This document shows positions 54,067-64,000 of a stretch of DNA of 64,000 nt, piece after piece. Where the stretch lies: the NCBI RefSeq assembly GCF_001422885.1, contig NZ_LMMZ01000001.1, positions 124,753-188,752 on the forward strand, given 5' to 3'. The notes beneath the pieces are model-generated. The model made no database searches. It was not told the origin of the DNA and saw only the letters and a list, made by a program, of their open reading frames with translations. The stretch is from Methylobacterium sp. Leaf104. Its GTDB lineage: Bacteria; Pseudomonadota; Alphaproteobacteria; Rhizobiales; Beijerinckiaceae. The number at the start of each line of letters is the position of its first letter. The stretch's first letter is position 1. Position numbers and translations under genes: made by a program.

Positions 54067-54453
54067 GGGTGTTTTCGACAGCCGTTCCGGGCCGACCGCT
54101 TCGCAGCAATACGCCGGAAACGCGAAGGCCGCACTGGAGTCGCATTGGTCGCCTAGGACGTCTTCCATGCCGCGCCGCGACTGCTTTCGAGACCTGGGAC
54201 CGGCCGGTGCCGAGACCCATTCCGAGCCGTCGGGTGTCGGCCGGGATTCACCGGAGAGGCGGGTGGGGTGCGACGTCGTTCGATCCTGTCCCGGAACGTC
54301 CGGCGACCTTATCTCATCGCTGTCGGCGGGCCGGGCGGGTCAGGCCCGGCGCGCGGCCCGGGATTGCGTCGCGTCCGGGGCCGTTGGTCTCCGGAAGGCC
54401 TTGCGGTTCTTCCGCTCGCAACGCCGACCGCAACACGCCATGATCGTTAGGCC

Positions 54454-55890
54454 ATGAACGAAACCTCGCCCATCCGCACCGAGACAGCGCGCGAATATCC
54501 CGGGGCGCTCCCGGGCGACGCGCTGCCGCGCGAGGCGCGGAGCACGCCGCCCGTCCGTCGCCGCAGCCGGGCGGGTTTCTGGTTCGTCCTGCTCCTGATC
54601 CTCGCGGGTGCCGGCTATGCCGGGTACCGCTACTTCCTCGCCCCGAAATCGGAGAGCCAGGTGGCCGCCCCGTCCGGGCGCGGCAAGGGTGGCGGCCGCG
54701 GCGGGCATGGCGAGCCGGCCCAGGCCGTGGGCATCGCCACGGTCGCACCCGGCGACGTGCCGATCGTCCTCGCCGGCCTCGGCACCGTGACGCCGCTCGC
54801 CACCGTGACGGTGCGCTCGCAGATCAGCGGCTACCTCACCGAGATCGGGTTCCGCGAGGGCCAGACCGTGAAGAAGGGCGACTTCCTCGCCCAGATCGAT
54901 TCGCGGCCCTACGAGGCTCAGCTCGCCCAGTACCAGGGCCAGCTCATGCGCGATCAGGCGCTGCTGCAGAACTCGAAGCTCGACCTCGCCCGCTTCCAGC
55001 GGCTGAGTCAGCAGGACTCGATCTCGAAGCAGAACGTCGACACCCAGGGCGCCCTCGTCAAGCAGAACGAGGGCACGGTGGCGGCCGACCAGGCCCTCGT
55101 CGACCAGCAGAGGCTCAACATCACCTACACCCGCATCGTCTCGCCGGTGGAGGGCCGCGTCGGCCTGCGCCAGATCGACCAGGGCAACTACATCACCGCC
55201 GCCTCGACCAGCATCGTGGTGGTCACCCAGCTCCATCCGATCTCCGTGGTCTTCACCCTTCCGGAGGACGACGTCGCGCGGGTGATGCGCCGGGTGCGCT
55301 CGGGCGCCAAGCTCGCGGTGACGGCCTACGACCGCGGCGACACCAACGCCATCGCCACGGGCGTCCTCGACACCGTGGACAACCAGATCGACACCACCAC
55401 CGGCACCGTGAAGCTGCGGGCGATCTTCGAGAACCAGGACGACGCCCTGTTCCCGAACCAGTTCGTCAACGCCAAACTCACCGTCGATACGGTGCGCGAC
55501 GCGCCCATCGTGCCGACCGCGGCGATCCTGCGGGGGACGCCGGGCACCTACGTCTACCTGATGCAGGGCGACGACAAGGTCGTGGTCCGGCCGGTCAAGC
55601 TCGGCGAGGCGGACGGCCCGCGGACGGTGGTCACCGAGGGGTTGAGCAACGGCGACCGCGTGGTCGTGGACGGCACCGACCGTCTGCGCGACGGCGCCCC
55701 GGTGCGCGTCACCGAGGAGGGCGGCAAGCCCCGGACGCCCCCGCACCGGGACGGCGCCCCGGCCGAGGCCCAGGCGACCCCGGCCGCCGCGCCGGTGACG
55801 CAGGGCGAGAAGCCCGACGCGGCCAAGGCCGATGCCGTCGCCCCCGAGGGTCAGAAGCGCGCGCGCCGCCGCCAAAGGCCCGCCGAGTGA
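54454..55890 (+). CDS. mdtA: RND efflux periplasmic adaptor (MdtA/MuxA-type)
   Basis: A 478-residue membrane-fusion protein. An N-terminal membrane anchor ([22 protein letters not shown], about residues 32-58) precedes a Gly/Lys-rich linker. The lipoyl/barrel-sandwich half-motifs are [40 protein letters not shown] and [24 protein letters not shown]. The alpha hairpin between them and a beta-barrel domain follow, with [16 protein letters not shown] late. The C-terminal 60 residues are Pro/Ala/Lys-rich and basic. First gene of a four-gene operon. Confidence 0.9.
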   Translation: MNETSPIRTETAREYPGALPGDALPREARSTPPVRRRSRAGFWFVLLLILAGAGYAGYRYFLAPKSESQVAAPSGRGKGGGRGGHGEPAQAVGIATVAPGDVPIVLAGLGTVTPLATVTVRSQISGYLTEIGFREGQTVKKGDFLAQIDSRPYEAQLAQYQGQLMRDQALLQNSKLDLARFQRLSQQDSISKQNVDTQGALVKQNEGTVAADQALVDQQRLNITYTRIVSPVEGRVGLRQIDQGNYITAASTSIVVVTQLHPISVVFTLPEDDVARVMRRVRSGAKLAVTAYDRGDTNAIATGVLDTVDNQIDTTTGTVKLRAIFENQDDALFPNQFVNAKLTVDTVRDAPIVPTAAILRGTPGTYVYLMQGDDKVVVRPVKLGEADGPRTVVTEGLSNGDRVVVDGTDRLRDGAPVRVTEEGGKPRTPPHRDGAPAEAQATPAAAPVTQGEKPDAAKADAVAPEGQKRARRRQRPAE

Positions 55891-55960
55891 TGGTCGACAC
55901 GGCCCAGGCCCTCGGCGCGCAGGCCCGTCCTTCCCCCGCGGTGGGGAGAGGACCGGCGGC

Positions 55961-58900
55961 ATGAACCCGTCCCGACTCTTCATCCTGCGGCCGGTCGCCA
56001 CCACGCTGTTCATGCTGGCGATCCTCCTGGTCGGCATGGTGTCGTACCTGAACCTGCCGGTCTCGGCGCTGCCGTCGGTGGATTACCCGACGATCCAGAT
56101 CCAGACCTTCTATCCGGGGGCCAGCCCCGAGGTGATGACCTCGGCGGTGACGGCCCCCCTGGAGCGGCAGTTCGGGCAGCTCGCCAATCTGAACCAGATG
56201 ACGTCGCAGAGCTCGGCCGGGGCCTCCGTCATCACCCTGCAGTTCAGCCTGGACCTGCCCCTCGACATCGCCGAGCAGCAGGTGCAGGCGGCGATCAACG
56301 CGGCCGGCAACCTCCTGCCGTCCGACCTGCCCGCACCCCCGATCTACGCCAAGGTCAATCCGGCCGACGCGCCGATCCTGACCCTGGCGCTGACCTCGAA
56401 GACCCTGCCGCTGACCGAGGTGCGCGATCTCGCCGAGACGCGGCTGGCGCAGAAGATCTCCCAGGTGGCCGGCGTCGGCCTCGTCAGCACCGGCGGCGGC
56501 CAGCGCCCCGCCGTGCGCATCCGCTTCAACGCCCGCGCCCTGGCGGCCTACGGGCTCAACATCGACGACCTGCGCACCACGGTCACCAATCTCAACGTCA
56601 ATACGCCCAAGGGCACCATCGACGGCCCGACCCAGTCCTACGCCATCAACGCCAACGACCAGATCCGCGACCCGAAGGCCTACGACGACGCGATCATCGC
56701 CTACAAGAACGGTGCACCGGTCCGGCTCTCGGACGTGGCCGACGTGGTCAACGGGCCCGAGAACACCAAGCTCGGCGCCTGGATGGACGAGACGCCGGCC
56801 GTCATCCTGAACATCCAGCGCCAGCCCGGCGCCAACGTCATCGCCACCGTCGACAAGATCAAGGCGCTGCTGCCCCAGCTCCAGGCGACCCTGCCGGCCG
56901 CCATCGGCGTCACCGTGCTCACCGACCGCACCACCACCATCCGCGCCTCGGTGCACGACGTTCAGGTGGAGCTGGCGCTGGCCATCGGGCTCGTGGTGCT
57001 GGTGATCTTCCTGTTCCTGCGCAGCGTCTCCGCGACCCTGATCCCGAGCCTGTCGGTGCCCCTCTCCCTGATCGGCTCCCTGGCCATCATGGACCTCTAC
57101 GGCTTCTCCCTCGACAACCTGTCCCTGATGGCGCTCACCATCGCCACCGGTTTCGTGGTCGACGACGCCATCGTAGTGATCGAGAACATCGCCCGCCACG
57201 TGGAGGAGGGCGATTCACCCCTGGAAGCCGCGCTCAAGGGCAGCCGCGAGATCGGCTTCACCATCATCTCGCTCACCGTCTCGCTGATCGCGGTGCTGAT
57301 CCCGCTCCTGTTCATGGGCGACGTGGTCGGGCGCCTGTTCCACGAATTCGCGATCACGCTGGCGGCCACCATCATCATCTCGGCGGTGGTCTCGCTGACG
57401 CTCGTGCCGATGCTGTGCGCACGGCTGCTCAAGGCCCACGTGCCCGGGAAATCCGAGCGCCGCGAGGGCGTCATCGCCCGCACCGCCCGCCGGGGCATGG
57501 ACGGCATCATCGGCGGCTACGGCCGCATGCTGCGGGTGGTGCTGCGCCACCAGACGCTGACCCTCCTCGTTACCCTCGGCACGATCGCGCTCACCGTCTA
57601 CCTGTTCGTGGTGATCCCGAAGGGGTTCTTCCCGGTGCAGGACACCGGCGTCATCCAGGGCGTGACCCAGGCCGACCAGACGGTCTCCTACGCCGCCATG
57701 GCCGAGCGCCAGCAGAAGCTCGCCGCCATCGTGCTGAAGGACCCGGACGTGCAGAGCCTGTCCTCCTTCATCGGGGTCGACGGCCAGAACGTCACCCTGA
57801 ATTCCGGCCGCTTCCTCATCAACCTGAAGCCGCAGGACGAGCGCACCGCCCGCGCGCCCGAGATCATCGAGCGGCTGAAGGCGGCCACCACGAGCGTGGC
57901 GGGCATCCGCCTCTACCTGCAGTCGGTGCAGGACCTCACCATCGACACGGCGGTCGGCGCGACCCAGTACCAGGTCATCCTGGAGAACCCGAACCTGACG
58001 GAGTTCGAGACCTGGGTGCCGCGCTTCGTGCGGGCCCTGCAGGCCTCGCCGCTCCTCATGGACGTGGCGAGCGACCTGCAGGCGAGCGGGCTCGCCGCCT
58101 ACATCACCATCGACCGGCCCACCGCCGGGCGCTACGGCATCACCCCGGCGACCGTCGACAACGCCCTCTACGACGCCTTCGGCCAGCGCATCATCTCGAC
58201 GATCTTCACCCAGTCGAACCAGTACCGGGTCATCCTCGAGGCCGATCCCGACCTGCACAAGACCATCGAGAGCCTGGACCACATCTACCTGCCGTCCTCC
58301 ACGGTCGCCTCCGGCCAGGTCCCGCTCTCGGCGGTGGCCCAGGTCAGCGAACGGCGGGCACCGCTGCTGATCAGCCATCTCGGCCAGTTCCCCGCCACCA
58401 CCGTGTCGTTCAACCTCGCCCCCGGCGCGGCGCTGGGGGACGCGGTCTCGGCGGTCGAGGCGGCGCGGCAATCCATCGATCTGCCGCCGAGCTTCCGCGT
58501 GGTGCCGCAGGGCTCGGTCTTCGCCTTCCAGTCGGCGCTCTCGAACCAGCTCTTCCTGGTGCTGGCCGCCATCGTCACCGTCTACATCGTCCTCGGCGTG
58601 CTCTACGAGAGCTTCATCCACCCGATCACCATCCTGTCGACCCTGCCCTCGGCCGGCATCGGGGCCCTGATCGGGCTGATGCTGTTCGGCCTCTCCCTCG
58701 ACATCATCGCGATCATCGGCATCGTGCTCCTGATCGGCATCGTGAAGAAGAACGCGATCATGATGATCGACTTCGCGCTCCAGGCCGAGCGCGAGGAGGG
58801 GATGAGCCCCCGCGACGCGATCTACGAGGCCTGCATCCTGCGTTTCCGGCCCATCCTGATGACCACGCTGGCGGCGCTGTTCGCGGCCGTGCCGCTCATC

Positions 58901-59086
58901 GTCGGCACCGGCGTGGGCTCCGAGCTGCGCCAGCCCCTGGGCATCGTCATCGCCGGCGGCCTCATCGTGAGCCAGGTGCTGACCCTGTTCACCACCCCGG
59001 TGATCTACCTCGCCTTCGACCGCCTGGAGCGCCGCCTCTCCGGCCGCCGCGCAGGCGGCGCCGACAGCGTCGAGGCGCTGCCGTGA
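55961..59086 (+). CDS. mdtB: RND efflux permease (MdtB/MuxB-type)
   Basis: A 1041-residue proton-driven inner-membrane transporter. It begins [47 protein letters not shown] and has twelve helices with two large periplasmic loops. The proton-relay helix 4 region is [19 protein letters not shown] (conserved Asp-Asp). The C-terminal half has [28 protein letters not shown]. The ATG at 55961 is chosen over an upstream frame that only adds Arg/Pro-rich sequence. Together with the next gene it forms a heteromeric RND pump of the MdtBC type. Confidence 0.93.
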   Translation: MNPSRLFILRPVATTLFMLAILLVGMVSYLNLPVSALPSVDYPTIQIQTFYPGASPEVMTSAVTAPLERQFGQLANLNQMTSQSSAGASVITLQFSLDLPLDIAEQQVQAAINAAGNLLPSDLPAPPIYAKVNPADAPILTLALTSKTLPLTEVRDLAETRLAQKISQVAGVGLVSTGGGQRPAVRIRFNARALAAYGLNIDDLRTTVTNLNVNTPKGTIDGPTQSYAINANDQIRDPKAYDDAIIAYKNGAPVRLSDVADVVNGPENTKLGAWMDETPAVILNIQRQPGANVIATVDKIKALLPQLQATLPAAIGVTVLTDRTTTIRASVHDVQVELALAIGLVVLVIFLFLRSVSATLIPSLSVPLSLIGSLAIMDLYGFSLDNLSLMALTIATGFVVDDAIVVIENIARHVEEGDSPLEAALKGSREIGFTIISLTVSLIAVLIPLLFMGDVVGRLFHEFAITLAATIIISAVVSLTLVPMLCARLLKAHVPGKSERREGVIARTARRGMDGIIGGYGRMLRVVLRHQTLTLLVTLGTIALTVYLFVVIPKGFFPVQDTGVIQGVTQADQTVSYAAMAERQQKLAAIVLKDPDVQSLSSFIGVDGQNVTLNSGRFLINLKPQDERTARAPEIIERLKAATTSVAGIRLYLQSVQDLTIDTAVGATQYQVILENPNLTEFETWVPRFVRALQASPLLMDVASDLQASGLAAYITIDRPTAGRYGITPATVDNALYDAFGQRIISTIFTQSNQYRVILEADPDLHKTIESLDHIYLPSSTVASGQVPLSAVAQVSERRAPLLISHLGQFPATTVSFNLAPGAALGDAVSAVEAARQSIDLPPSFRVVPQGSVFAFQSALSNQLFLVLAAIVTVYIVLGVLYESFIHPITILSTLPSAGIGALIGLMLFGLSLDIIAIIGIVLLIGIVKKNAIMMIDFALQAEREEGMSPRDAIYEACILRFRPILMTTLAALFAAVPLIVGTGVGSELRQPLGIVIAGGLIVSQVLTLFTTPVIYLAFDRLERRLSGRRAGGADSVEALP

Positions 59087-62000
59087 ACGTCTCCGAGCCG
59101 TTCATCCGGCGGCCCGTCGCCACCACGCTGCTGACCATCGGCGTGCTGCTCGCCGGCATCTTCGCCTTCCTGAAGCTGCCGGTGGCGCCGCTGCCGCAGG
59201 TGGATTTCCCCGTCATCCTGGTCCAGGCGCAGATGGCCGGCGCCTCGCCGGAGACCATGGCCACCACGGTGGCGGCGCCGCTGGAGCGGCGCCTCGGCTC
59301 GATTGCCGACGTCACCGAGATGACCTCGACGAGTTCGCTCGGCTCGGTGCGCCTCGTGCTGATGTTCGGCCTCAACCGCGACATCGACGGCGCGGCCCGC
59401 GACGTCCAGGCGGCGATCAACGCCGCCCGGGCCGACCTGCCGACGGCCCTGCGCTCGAACCCGACCTACCGGAAGTTCAACCCCGCCGACGCGCCGATCC
59501 TGATCCTCGGCCTCACCTCGAACACCCTGACGCCGGGCCAGCTCTACGATTCCGCCGCCACGGTGGTGCAGCAGAAGATGTCCCAGCTCCCCGGGGTCGG
59601 GAACGTCGACATCGGCGGTTCGTCGCTCCCGGCGGTGCGGGTAGCGCTCGATCCGACCGCCCTGTTCAACTACGGCATCGGACTCGAAGGCATCCGCGCG
59701 GCCCTGGCCTCGGCCAACGCCAACTCCCCCAAGGGCGCGATCGAGACCGAGACGCGCCACTACCAGCTCTACGCCAACGACCAGGGCCGGGTGGCCGCCG
59801 ATTACCGCGACCTCGTCGTGGCCTATCGCAACGGCGCCGCCGTGCGCCTCACCGATGTCGGCACCATCGAGGATTCGGTGGAGGACCGGCGCAACCTCGG
59901 CCTCGTCAACGGCAAGCCGGGCGTGATCCTGTTCATCTACAAGCAGCCCGGCTCCAACGTCGTCGAGACGATCAAGGGGCTCAAGGCCGCGATCCCGCAG
60001 GTGAAGGCGGCGCTGCCCGGCGACATCGACCTCACCATCACGGGCGACCGCAGCGCCACGATCCGCGCCTCGCTGGCCGAGACCGAGGAGACGCTGGTCA
60101 TCGCGGTCGTCCTCGTGATCTTCGTGGTGTTCCTGTTCCTCCGCTCGGGACGCGCCACCCTGATCCCGGCGGTGGCCGTGCCGATCTCCATCGTCGGCAC
60201 CTTCTCGGCGATGTACCTGCTCGACTACAGCCTCGACATCCTGTCGCTGATGGCGCTGATCATCGCCACGGGCTTCGTCGTCGACGACGCCATCGTGGTC
60301 CTGGAGAACATCCAGCGGCACATCGAGCAGGGCCGGCCGCGGGTCGAGGCGGCCCTCCTCGGCTCCCGCGAGGTCGGCTTCACCGTCATCTCCATGAGCC
60401 TGTCCCTGGTGGCGGTGTTCCTGCCGATCCTGCTGATGGGCGGCATCGTCGGCCGACTGTTCCAGGAATTCGCCGTCACCCTGTCGCTGGCGATCCTGAT
60501 CTCGCTCGTACTGTCCCTCACCACCACGCCGATGATGTGCGCGCTCCTGCTCCGGCGCGAGGCCGCGCACGGGACGGAGCGGCCGAACCGGCTGGTGCGT
60601 GGCCTGGAGGCCGGGTTCGACGGGATGCTGGCCGGCTACGAGCGCACCCTGCGTCTCGCCATGCGGCACCGGCGGCTGGTGGCCCTGACCCTGCTGGCGA
60701 CGGTGGGGCTCAACGTCTACCTCTACATCATCGTCCCGAAGGGCTTCTTCCCCGAGCAGGATACCGGGCAGATGATGGGCGGCATCCAGGCCGACCAGCG
60801 CATCTCGTTCCAGTCGATGAAGCAGAAGCTGGAGCAGGCCACCGCCATCGTGCAGGCCGATCCGGCCGTCGACAGCGTCGTCGGCTTCACCGGCGGGCGC
60901 GGCACCAACTCGGCCAACGTCTTCGTCGGCTTGAAGCCCCGGGGCGAGCGCGAATCGATCACCGCCGTGATGGCGCGCCTGCGCCCGAAGCTGTCCCGCG
61001 TCGCCGGCGCCCGCCTCTACCTGTTCCCGCGCCAGGACCTGCGCATGGGCGGCCGCCAGAGCTTCGCCCAGTACCAGTACACCCTCCAGGGCGACACCGC
61101 CGAGGAACTGTACCAGGCCGCGCCGAAGCTGGTGCAGGCCCTGCAGAAGAACCCGATCTTCGCCGACGTCACCTCGGACCAGCAGGAGGGCGGGCTCGAG
61201 AGCCGCCTCGTCATCGACCGGGCCAGCGCCTTCCGCTACGGCCTGACGCCGGACAAGATCGACAACACGCTCTACGACGCCTTCGGCCAGCGCCAGGTCT
61301 CGACGATCTACAATCCGCTGAACCAGTACCACGTCGTGATGGAGATCGCCCCGCGCTACCTCCAGAGCCCCGACACCCTGAAGATGCTCTACGTCTCGAC
61401 CTCGGGCGGCAAGGCGCGGGGCTCGGCCACCACCAACGCGGTGGCCGGCACGGTGGCGGGTGCCCCCGCCGCGGCGGCCACCACCGGCGCCGTGGGTTCG
61501 ACGGCGACCGCCGATGCCAGCGCCGCCTCCATCGCCACCGACTCGGCCCGCAACGCCGCCGCCAACGCCATCGCGGGTGGCAAGGGGGGCGCCTCCTCCA
61601 GCGCGCCGGTGTCGAGTTCCAAGGAGACGATGATCCCGCTCTCGGCCTTCGCCCGGCTGGAGACCGGCAACGCGCCGGTCCAGGTGAGCCATCAGGGCCT
61701 GTTCGTCGCGACCACGATCTCGTTCAACCTCGTGCCGGGCAAGAGCCTGTCGGATGCCACCGCCGCCATCGACGCGGCGATCACCGACCTGCGCCTGCCC
61801 GCCACGATCCACGGCGAATTCGCCGGCTCCGCCAAGAGCTTCCAGGAATCCTCCTCGCGCCAGCCGCTGCTGATCCTGGCCGCTCTCGTCGCCGTCTACA
61901 CGATCCTCGGGATCCTCTACGAGAGCTTCGTCCACCCGGTCACGATCCTGTCGACCCTGCCCTCGGCCGGGATCGGCGCCCTCCTGGCGCTCCTCGTCTC

Positions 62001-62388
62001 GGGGACCGAGTTCACCGTCATCGCGCTGATCGCGGTCTTTCTGCTCATCGGCATCGTGAAGAAGAACGCGATCATGATGATCGACTTCGCCCTCGATGCC
62101 GAGCGCACCCGCGGGGCCTCCCCCCAGGACGCGATCTTCGAGGCCTGCCTCTTGCGCTTCCGACCGATCATGATGACAACGCTCGCCGCGATGCTCGGTG
62201 CATTGCCCCTCATCCTCGCCGGCGGGGAGGGCTCCGAACTGCGGCGGCCCCTCGGCATCGCCATCGTCGGCGGCCTGATCGTGAGCCAGATCCTGACCCT
62301 CTACACCACCCCCGTCGTCTACCTCTATCTCGACCGGCTGCGCCGCCGCGCACCGGCGTCCGGCGCTGCGCTGAGCCCTGCCGAATGA
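59083..62388 (+). CDS. mdtC: RND efflux permease (MdtC/MuxC-type) with low-complexity insertion
   Basis: A 1101-residue partner permease starting with GTG, which overlaps the mdtB stop (GTGA). It begins [25 protein letters not shown]. The proton-relay block is [19 protein letters not shown] and the second is [25 protein letters not shown]. Unlike mdtB it carries about 70 residues rich in Ala, Gly, Thr and Ser (about 774-848) inside the second periplasmic loop, just before [13 protein letters not shown]. This accounts for its extra length. The insertion probably forms a flexible loop facing the periplasm. Confidence 0.93.
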   Translation: MNVSEPFIRRPVATTLLTIGVLLAGIFAFLKLPVAPLPQVDFPVILVQAQMAGASPETMATTVAAPLERRLGSIADVTEMTSTSSLGSVRLVLMFGLNRDIDGAARDVQAAINAARADLPTALRSNPTYRKFNPADAPILILGLTSNTLTPGQLYDSAATVVQQKMSQLPGVGNVDIGGSSLPAVRVALDPTALFNYGIGLEGIRAALASANANSPKGAIETETRHYQLYANDQGRVAADYRDLVVAYRNGAAVRLTDVGTIEDSVEDRRNLGLVNGKPGVILFIYKQPGSNVVETIKGLKAAIPQVKAALPGDIDLTITGDRSATIRASLAETEETLVIAVVLVIFVVFLFLRSGRATLIPAVAVPISIVGTFSAMYLLDYSLDILSLMALIIATGFVVDDAIVVLENIQRHIEQGRPRVEAALLGSREVGFTVISMSLSLVAVFLPILLMGGIVGRLFQEFAVTLSLAILISLVLSLTTTPMMCALLLRREAAHGTERPNRLVRGLEAGFDGMLAGYERTLRLAMRHRRLVALTLLATVGLNVYLYIIVPKGFFPEQDTGQMMGGIQADQRISFQSMKQKLEQATAIVQADPAVDSVVGFTGGRGTNSANVFVGLKPRGERESITAVMARLRPKLSRVAGARLYLFPRQDLRMGGRQSFAQYQYTLQGDTAEELYQAAPKLVQALQKNPIFADVTSDQQEGGLESRLVIDRASAFRYGLTPDKIDNTLYDAFGQRQVSTIYNPLNQYHVVMEIAPRYLQSPDTLKMLYVSTSGGKARGSATTNAVAGTVAGAPAAAATTGAVGSTATADASAASIATDSARNAAANAIAGGKGGASSSAPVSSSKETMIPLSAFARLETGNAPVQVSHQGLFVATTISFNLVPGKSLSDATAAIDAAITDLRLPATIHGEFAGSAKSFQESSSRQPLLILAALVAVYTILGILYESFVHPVTILSTLPSAGIGALLALLVSGTEFTVIALIAVFLLIGIVKKNAIMMIDFALDAERTRGASPQDAIFEACLLRFRPIMMTTLAAMLGALPLILAGGEGSELRRPLGIAIVGGLIVSQILTLYTTPVVYLYLDRLRRRAPASGAALSPAE

Positions 62389-63881
62389 GGCTGCGCCCCG
62401 GATTCCCCGCGATGCTGGCCCTGTCCGGGCTCGTCTCCGGCTGCATGGTCGGGCCGGACTATTCGCGTCCCTCGGTGGAGACACCCCTGGCGTTCAAGCA
62501 GGGCGGCCCCCGCGAGGACAGCGCCGCCTCCGTGGCGGGCCGCAAGGGCTGGCGACCGGCCGCGCCCAATGACGGAGCCGAGCGCGGCGACTGGTGGCGG
62601 GTGTTTCGCGACCCCACCCTCGACCGGCTGATCCGCCTCGTCGACGTCGACAACCAGAGTCTGCGGGCCCAAGTCTCCGCCTACGAGCAGGCGCGCGCCT
62701 TCGTCGCCCAGGCCCGCGCCGCTCTGTTCCCGACGGTCACGGGCGCCCCCAGCATCTCGCGGTCCCGCTCCCTCGGGATCGAGCGCACCAACGTCTCGCT
62801 CCAGGGGCAGGCGAGCTGGGAACTCGATCTCTTCGGACGCATCCGCCGCAACATCGAGAGCGAGGTCGCCACGGCCCAGGCCAGCGCAGCGGAACTCGCC
62901 CTGGTGCGGCTCACGCTCCAGTCCGAAGTGGCCACCAACTACCTGACGCTGCGCTACCAGGATTCCCTCCAGCGCGTGCTCAACGAGAACATCGAGGGCT
63001 ACAAGAAGAGCCTCGCGATCACCGAGAACCAGTACAATGCCGGTGTGGCCGCGCGCTCGGACGTGATCACGGCCCAGACCCAGCTCCAGACCACCCAGGC
63101 CCAGGCCATCGCCGTCGGCCTGCAGCGCGCCACCTTCGAGCACGCCATCGCGCTCCTCGTCGGTCGTCCGCCCTCCGAGCTGAGCCTGCCGGTGGCGCCC
63201 CTCGCCGCGCGGCCGCCCGCGGTGCCGGTCGGCATTCCCTCGACGCTCCTCGAGCGGCGCCCCGACGTCGCGCAGGCCGAGCGCAACGTGCAGGCCCAGA
63301 GCGAGCAGATCGGCGTCGCCGTGGCGGCGTTCTACCCCACCGTCACCCTCTCGGCCTCCGGCGGCATCTCGGGCAACCCGGCCAACGGCCTGTTCTCGGC
63401 CGTGAACCAGGTCTGGTCCGTGGCGGCCGCCGGGTCGGAGGTGTTCTACGATGGCGGCGCCCGCGCCGCGGCCCTGCGCATCACCCGCGCGGCCTACGAC
63501 GCCAGCGTGGCCAACTACCGCCAGACCGTGCTCACCGCGTTCTCGGAGGTCGAGAACGGACTGGCCGGCGTGCGCATCCTCGCCCGCCAGCAGGTGGCCC
63601 AGGACGAGGCGGTCGCCTCGGCGCGCCGCGCGGTGGAGATCACCCTGAACGAGTACCGGGCCGGGACGCAGAACTTCACCACCGTGGTCACGGCGCAGGC
63701 GCTGGCCCTCAACAACGAGGTCACCGCCCTGCAGATCCGCCTCAACCGCTTCACCACCGCCGTCTCGCTGATCCGCGCCCTCGGCGGCGGCTGGGACGTG
63801 CGCAGCCTGCCGAGCGGCGACGAGCTGAAGGAAGCCCGCCTGCCGGTGGATTCGGGCCAGGCCGTCCGCACCGACGAATAG
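62385..63881 (+). CDS. Outer-membrane efflux lipoprotein (OprM/OpmB/NodT family)
   Basis: A 498-residue TolC-superfamily channel. The N-terminal lipobox LVSGC (Cys20) is followed by MVGPDYSRPSV, typical of NodT/OprM lipoproteins. DWWRVFRDPTLDRLIRLVDVDNQSL and ASWELDLFGRIRRNIESEVA come next, with RYQAGVAARSDV-like (QYNAGVAARSDVITAQTQLQTTQAQ) and LLERRPDVAQAERNVQAQSEQIGVAVAAFYP as repeats. The start overlaps the mdtC stop (ATGA). It completes a self-contained tripartite pump. Confidence 0.92.
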   Translation: MRLRPGFPAMLALSGLVSGCMVGPDYSRPSVETPLAFKQGGPREDSAASVAGRKGWRPAAPNDGAERGDWWRVFRDPTLDRLIRLVDVDNQSLRAQVSAYEQARAFVAQARAALFPTVTGAPSISRSRSLGIERTNVSLQGQASWELDLFGRIRRNIESEVATAQASAAELALVRLTLQSEVATNYLTLRYQDSLQRVLNENIEGYKKSLAITENQYNAGVAARSDVITAQTQLQTTQAQAIAVGLQRATFEHAIALLVGRPPSELSLPVAPLAARPPAVPVGIPSTLLERRPDVAQAERNVQAQSEQIGVAVAAFYPTVTLSASGGISGNPANGLFSAVNQVWSVAAAGSEVFYDGGARAAALRITRAAYDASVANYRQTVLTAFSEVENGLAGVRILARQQVAQDEAVASARRAVEITLNEYRAGTQNFTTVVTAQALALNNEVTALQIRLNRFTTAVSLIRALGGGWDVRSLPSGDELKEARLPVDSGQAVRTDE

Positions 63882-64000
63882 GCGCCGATCGGGCCGGCCC
63901 GTGCGATCCGGCACGACCTTGGCCGGAACGTCGCCGGACGCCGCAGGTTGACGAGCGGATTTTGGCGCCGCGCCGCGCGGCCATCGCCAGTGGAGGCCGT

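Larger units (their letters stand above)
53751..54453. other. Long intergenic region containing a candidate small RNA
   Basis: No protein-coding gene is supported; frames here are low in complexity or shadow-like. 53889-54040 holds the candidate promoter, structured RNA and terminator listed separately. 54041-54066 is a further hairpin. 54070-54453 is the leader/promoter region of the RND operon with no recognised element. Confidence 0.5.

Noticed and set aside
53720..54457. 245-codon plus-strand frame across the intergenic region
   Set aside because: Low-complexity, Arg/Ser-rich, no domain, and it runs through the terminator and RNA stems at 53926-54040.

Overview
The window reads as chromosomal DNA of a high-GC alphaproteobacterium, most likely Methylobacterium/Methylorubrum or a close relative. 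This is inferred from the very high GC with sparse TTAA, the alphaproteobacterial regulatory motifs (two GGAAC-N16-CGTT general-stress promoters, three TTAA-N7-TTAA CtrA-type boxes), a formaldehyde-activating-enzyme (Fae) paralogue, matB/malonyl-CoA decarboxylase, dnaE2, and a cobalt-transport/cobalamin cluster with a B12-dependent methionine synthase. I saw no tRNA, rRNA, CRISPR array, transposase or prophage. Most lengthy reading frames antisense to the genes listed here are GC-rich shadows.

Layout. 1-3189 (minus): a cobalamin-riboswitch-led operon, cbtB-cbtA-DUF1636-cobW-like-DUF4349 lipoprotein. 3520-6816 (plus): cobU-cobO-chorismate-lyase-like-cobQ, all overlapping. 6882-12579: an ACS-family transporter, a DUF3616 protein coupled to cobD/cbiB, divergent cobC, and a second MFS transporter. 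13076-16525: a small protein, then malonyl-CoA decarboxylase and malonyl-CoA synthetase. 16628-22144: a chemoreceptor, a YihY-family protein behind a general-stress promoter, msrB and a CYTH-like protein. 22145-30462: dctA, a ROK sugar kinase with a non-canonical start, and the methionine set ArsR-methyltransferase regulator, metF and metH. The regulator has a palindrome over its own start codon, and a REPIN-like inverted repeat separates metF from metH.

30615-39057: a lipoprotein, a Fae paralogue, a cNMP-binding/thioredoxin-reductase-like fusion, an HWE/HisKA_2-type histidine kinase and a lone dnaE2 with a degenerate LexA-type box. 39058-48924: a D-2-hydroxyacid dehydrogenase, nudC-HIT, a MsrP-like molybdoenzyme with its cytochrome b partner, tandem periplasmic paralogues, a universal stress protein, a stress-promoter-driven DUF4142 protein, carbonic anhydrase, Nudix, DUF429 and DUF3775. 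48973-53750: a secreted phospholipase-A2-like protein, two exported-protein genes each preceded by CtrA-type boxes, a lone YejE-type ABC permease, DUF4112 and an aminotransferase. 53922-54040: a candidate structured small RNA with its own promoter and terminator. 54454-63881: a four-gene RND efflux operon of the MdtABC/MuxABC-OpmB type.

How it fits together: cobalt import and metal-handling proteins feed late cobalamin assembly, and cobalamin is the cofactor of MetH. Methionine-cycle genes sit behind an ArsR-type switch likely sensing S-adenosylhomocysteine. Stress functions (general-stress promoters, MsrB, MsrP-like, NudC, USP, DnaE2, efflux) are scattered between. The most novel-looking items are the candidate sRNA, the Fae paralogue lacking the N-terminal histidine, the periplasmic chorismate-lyase-like protein inside the cob operon, and the paired CtrA-box exported proteins.
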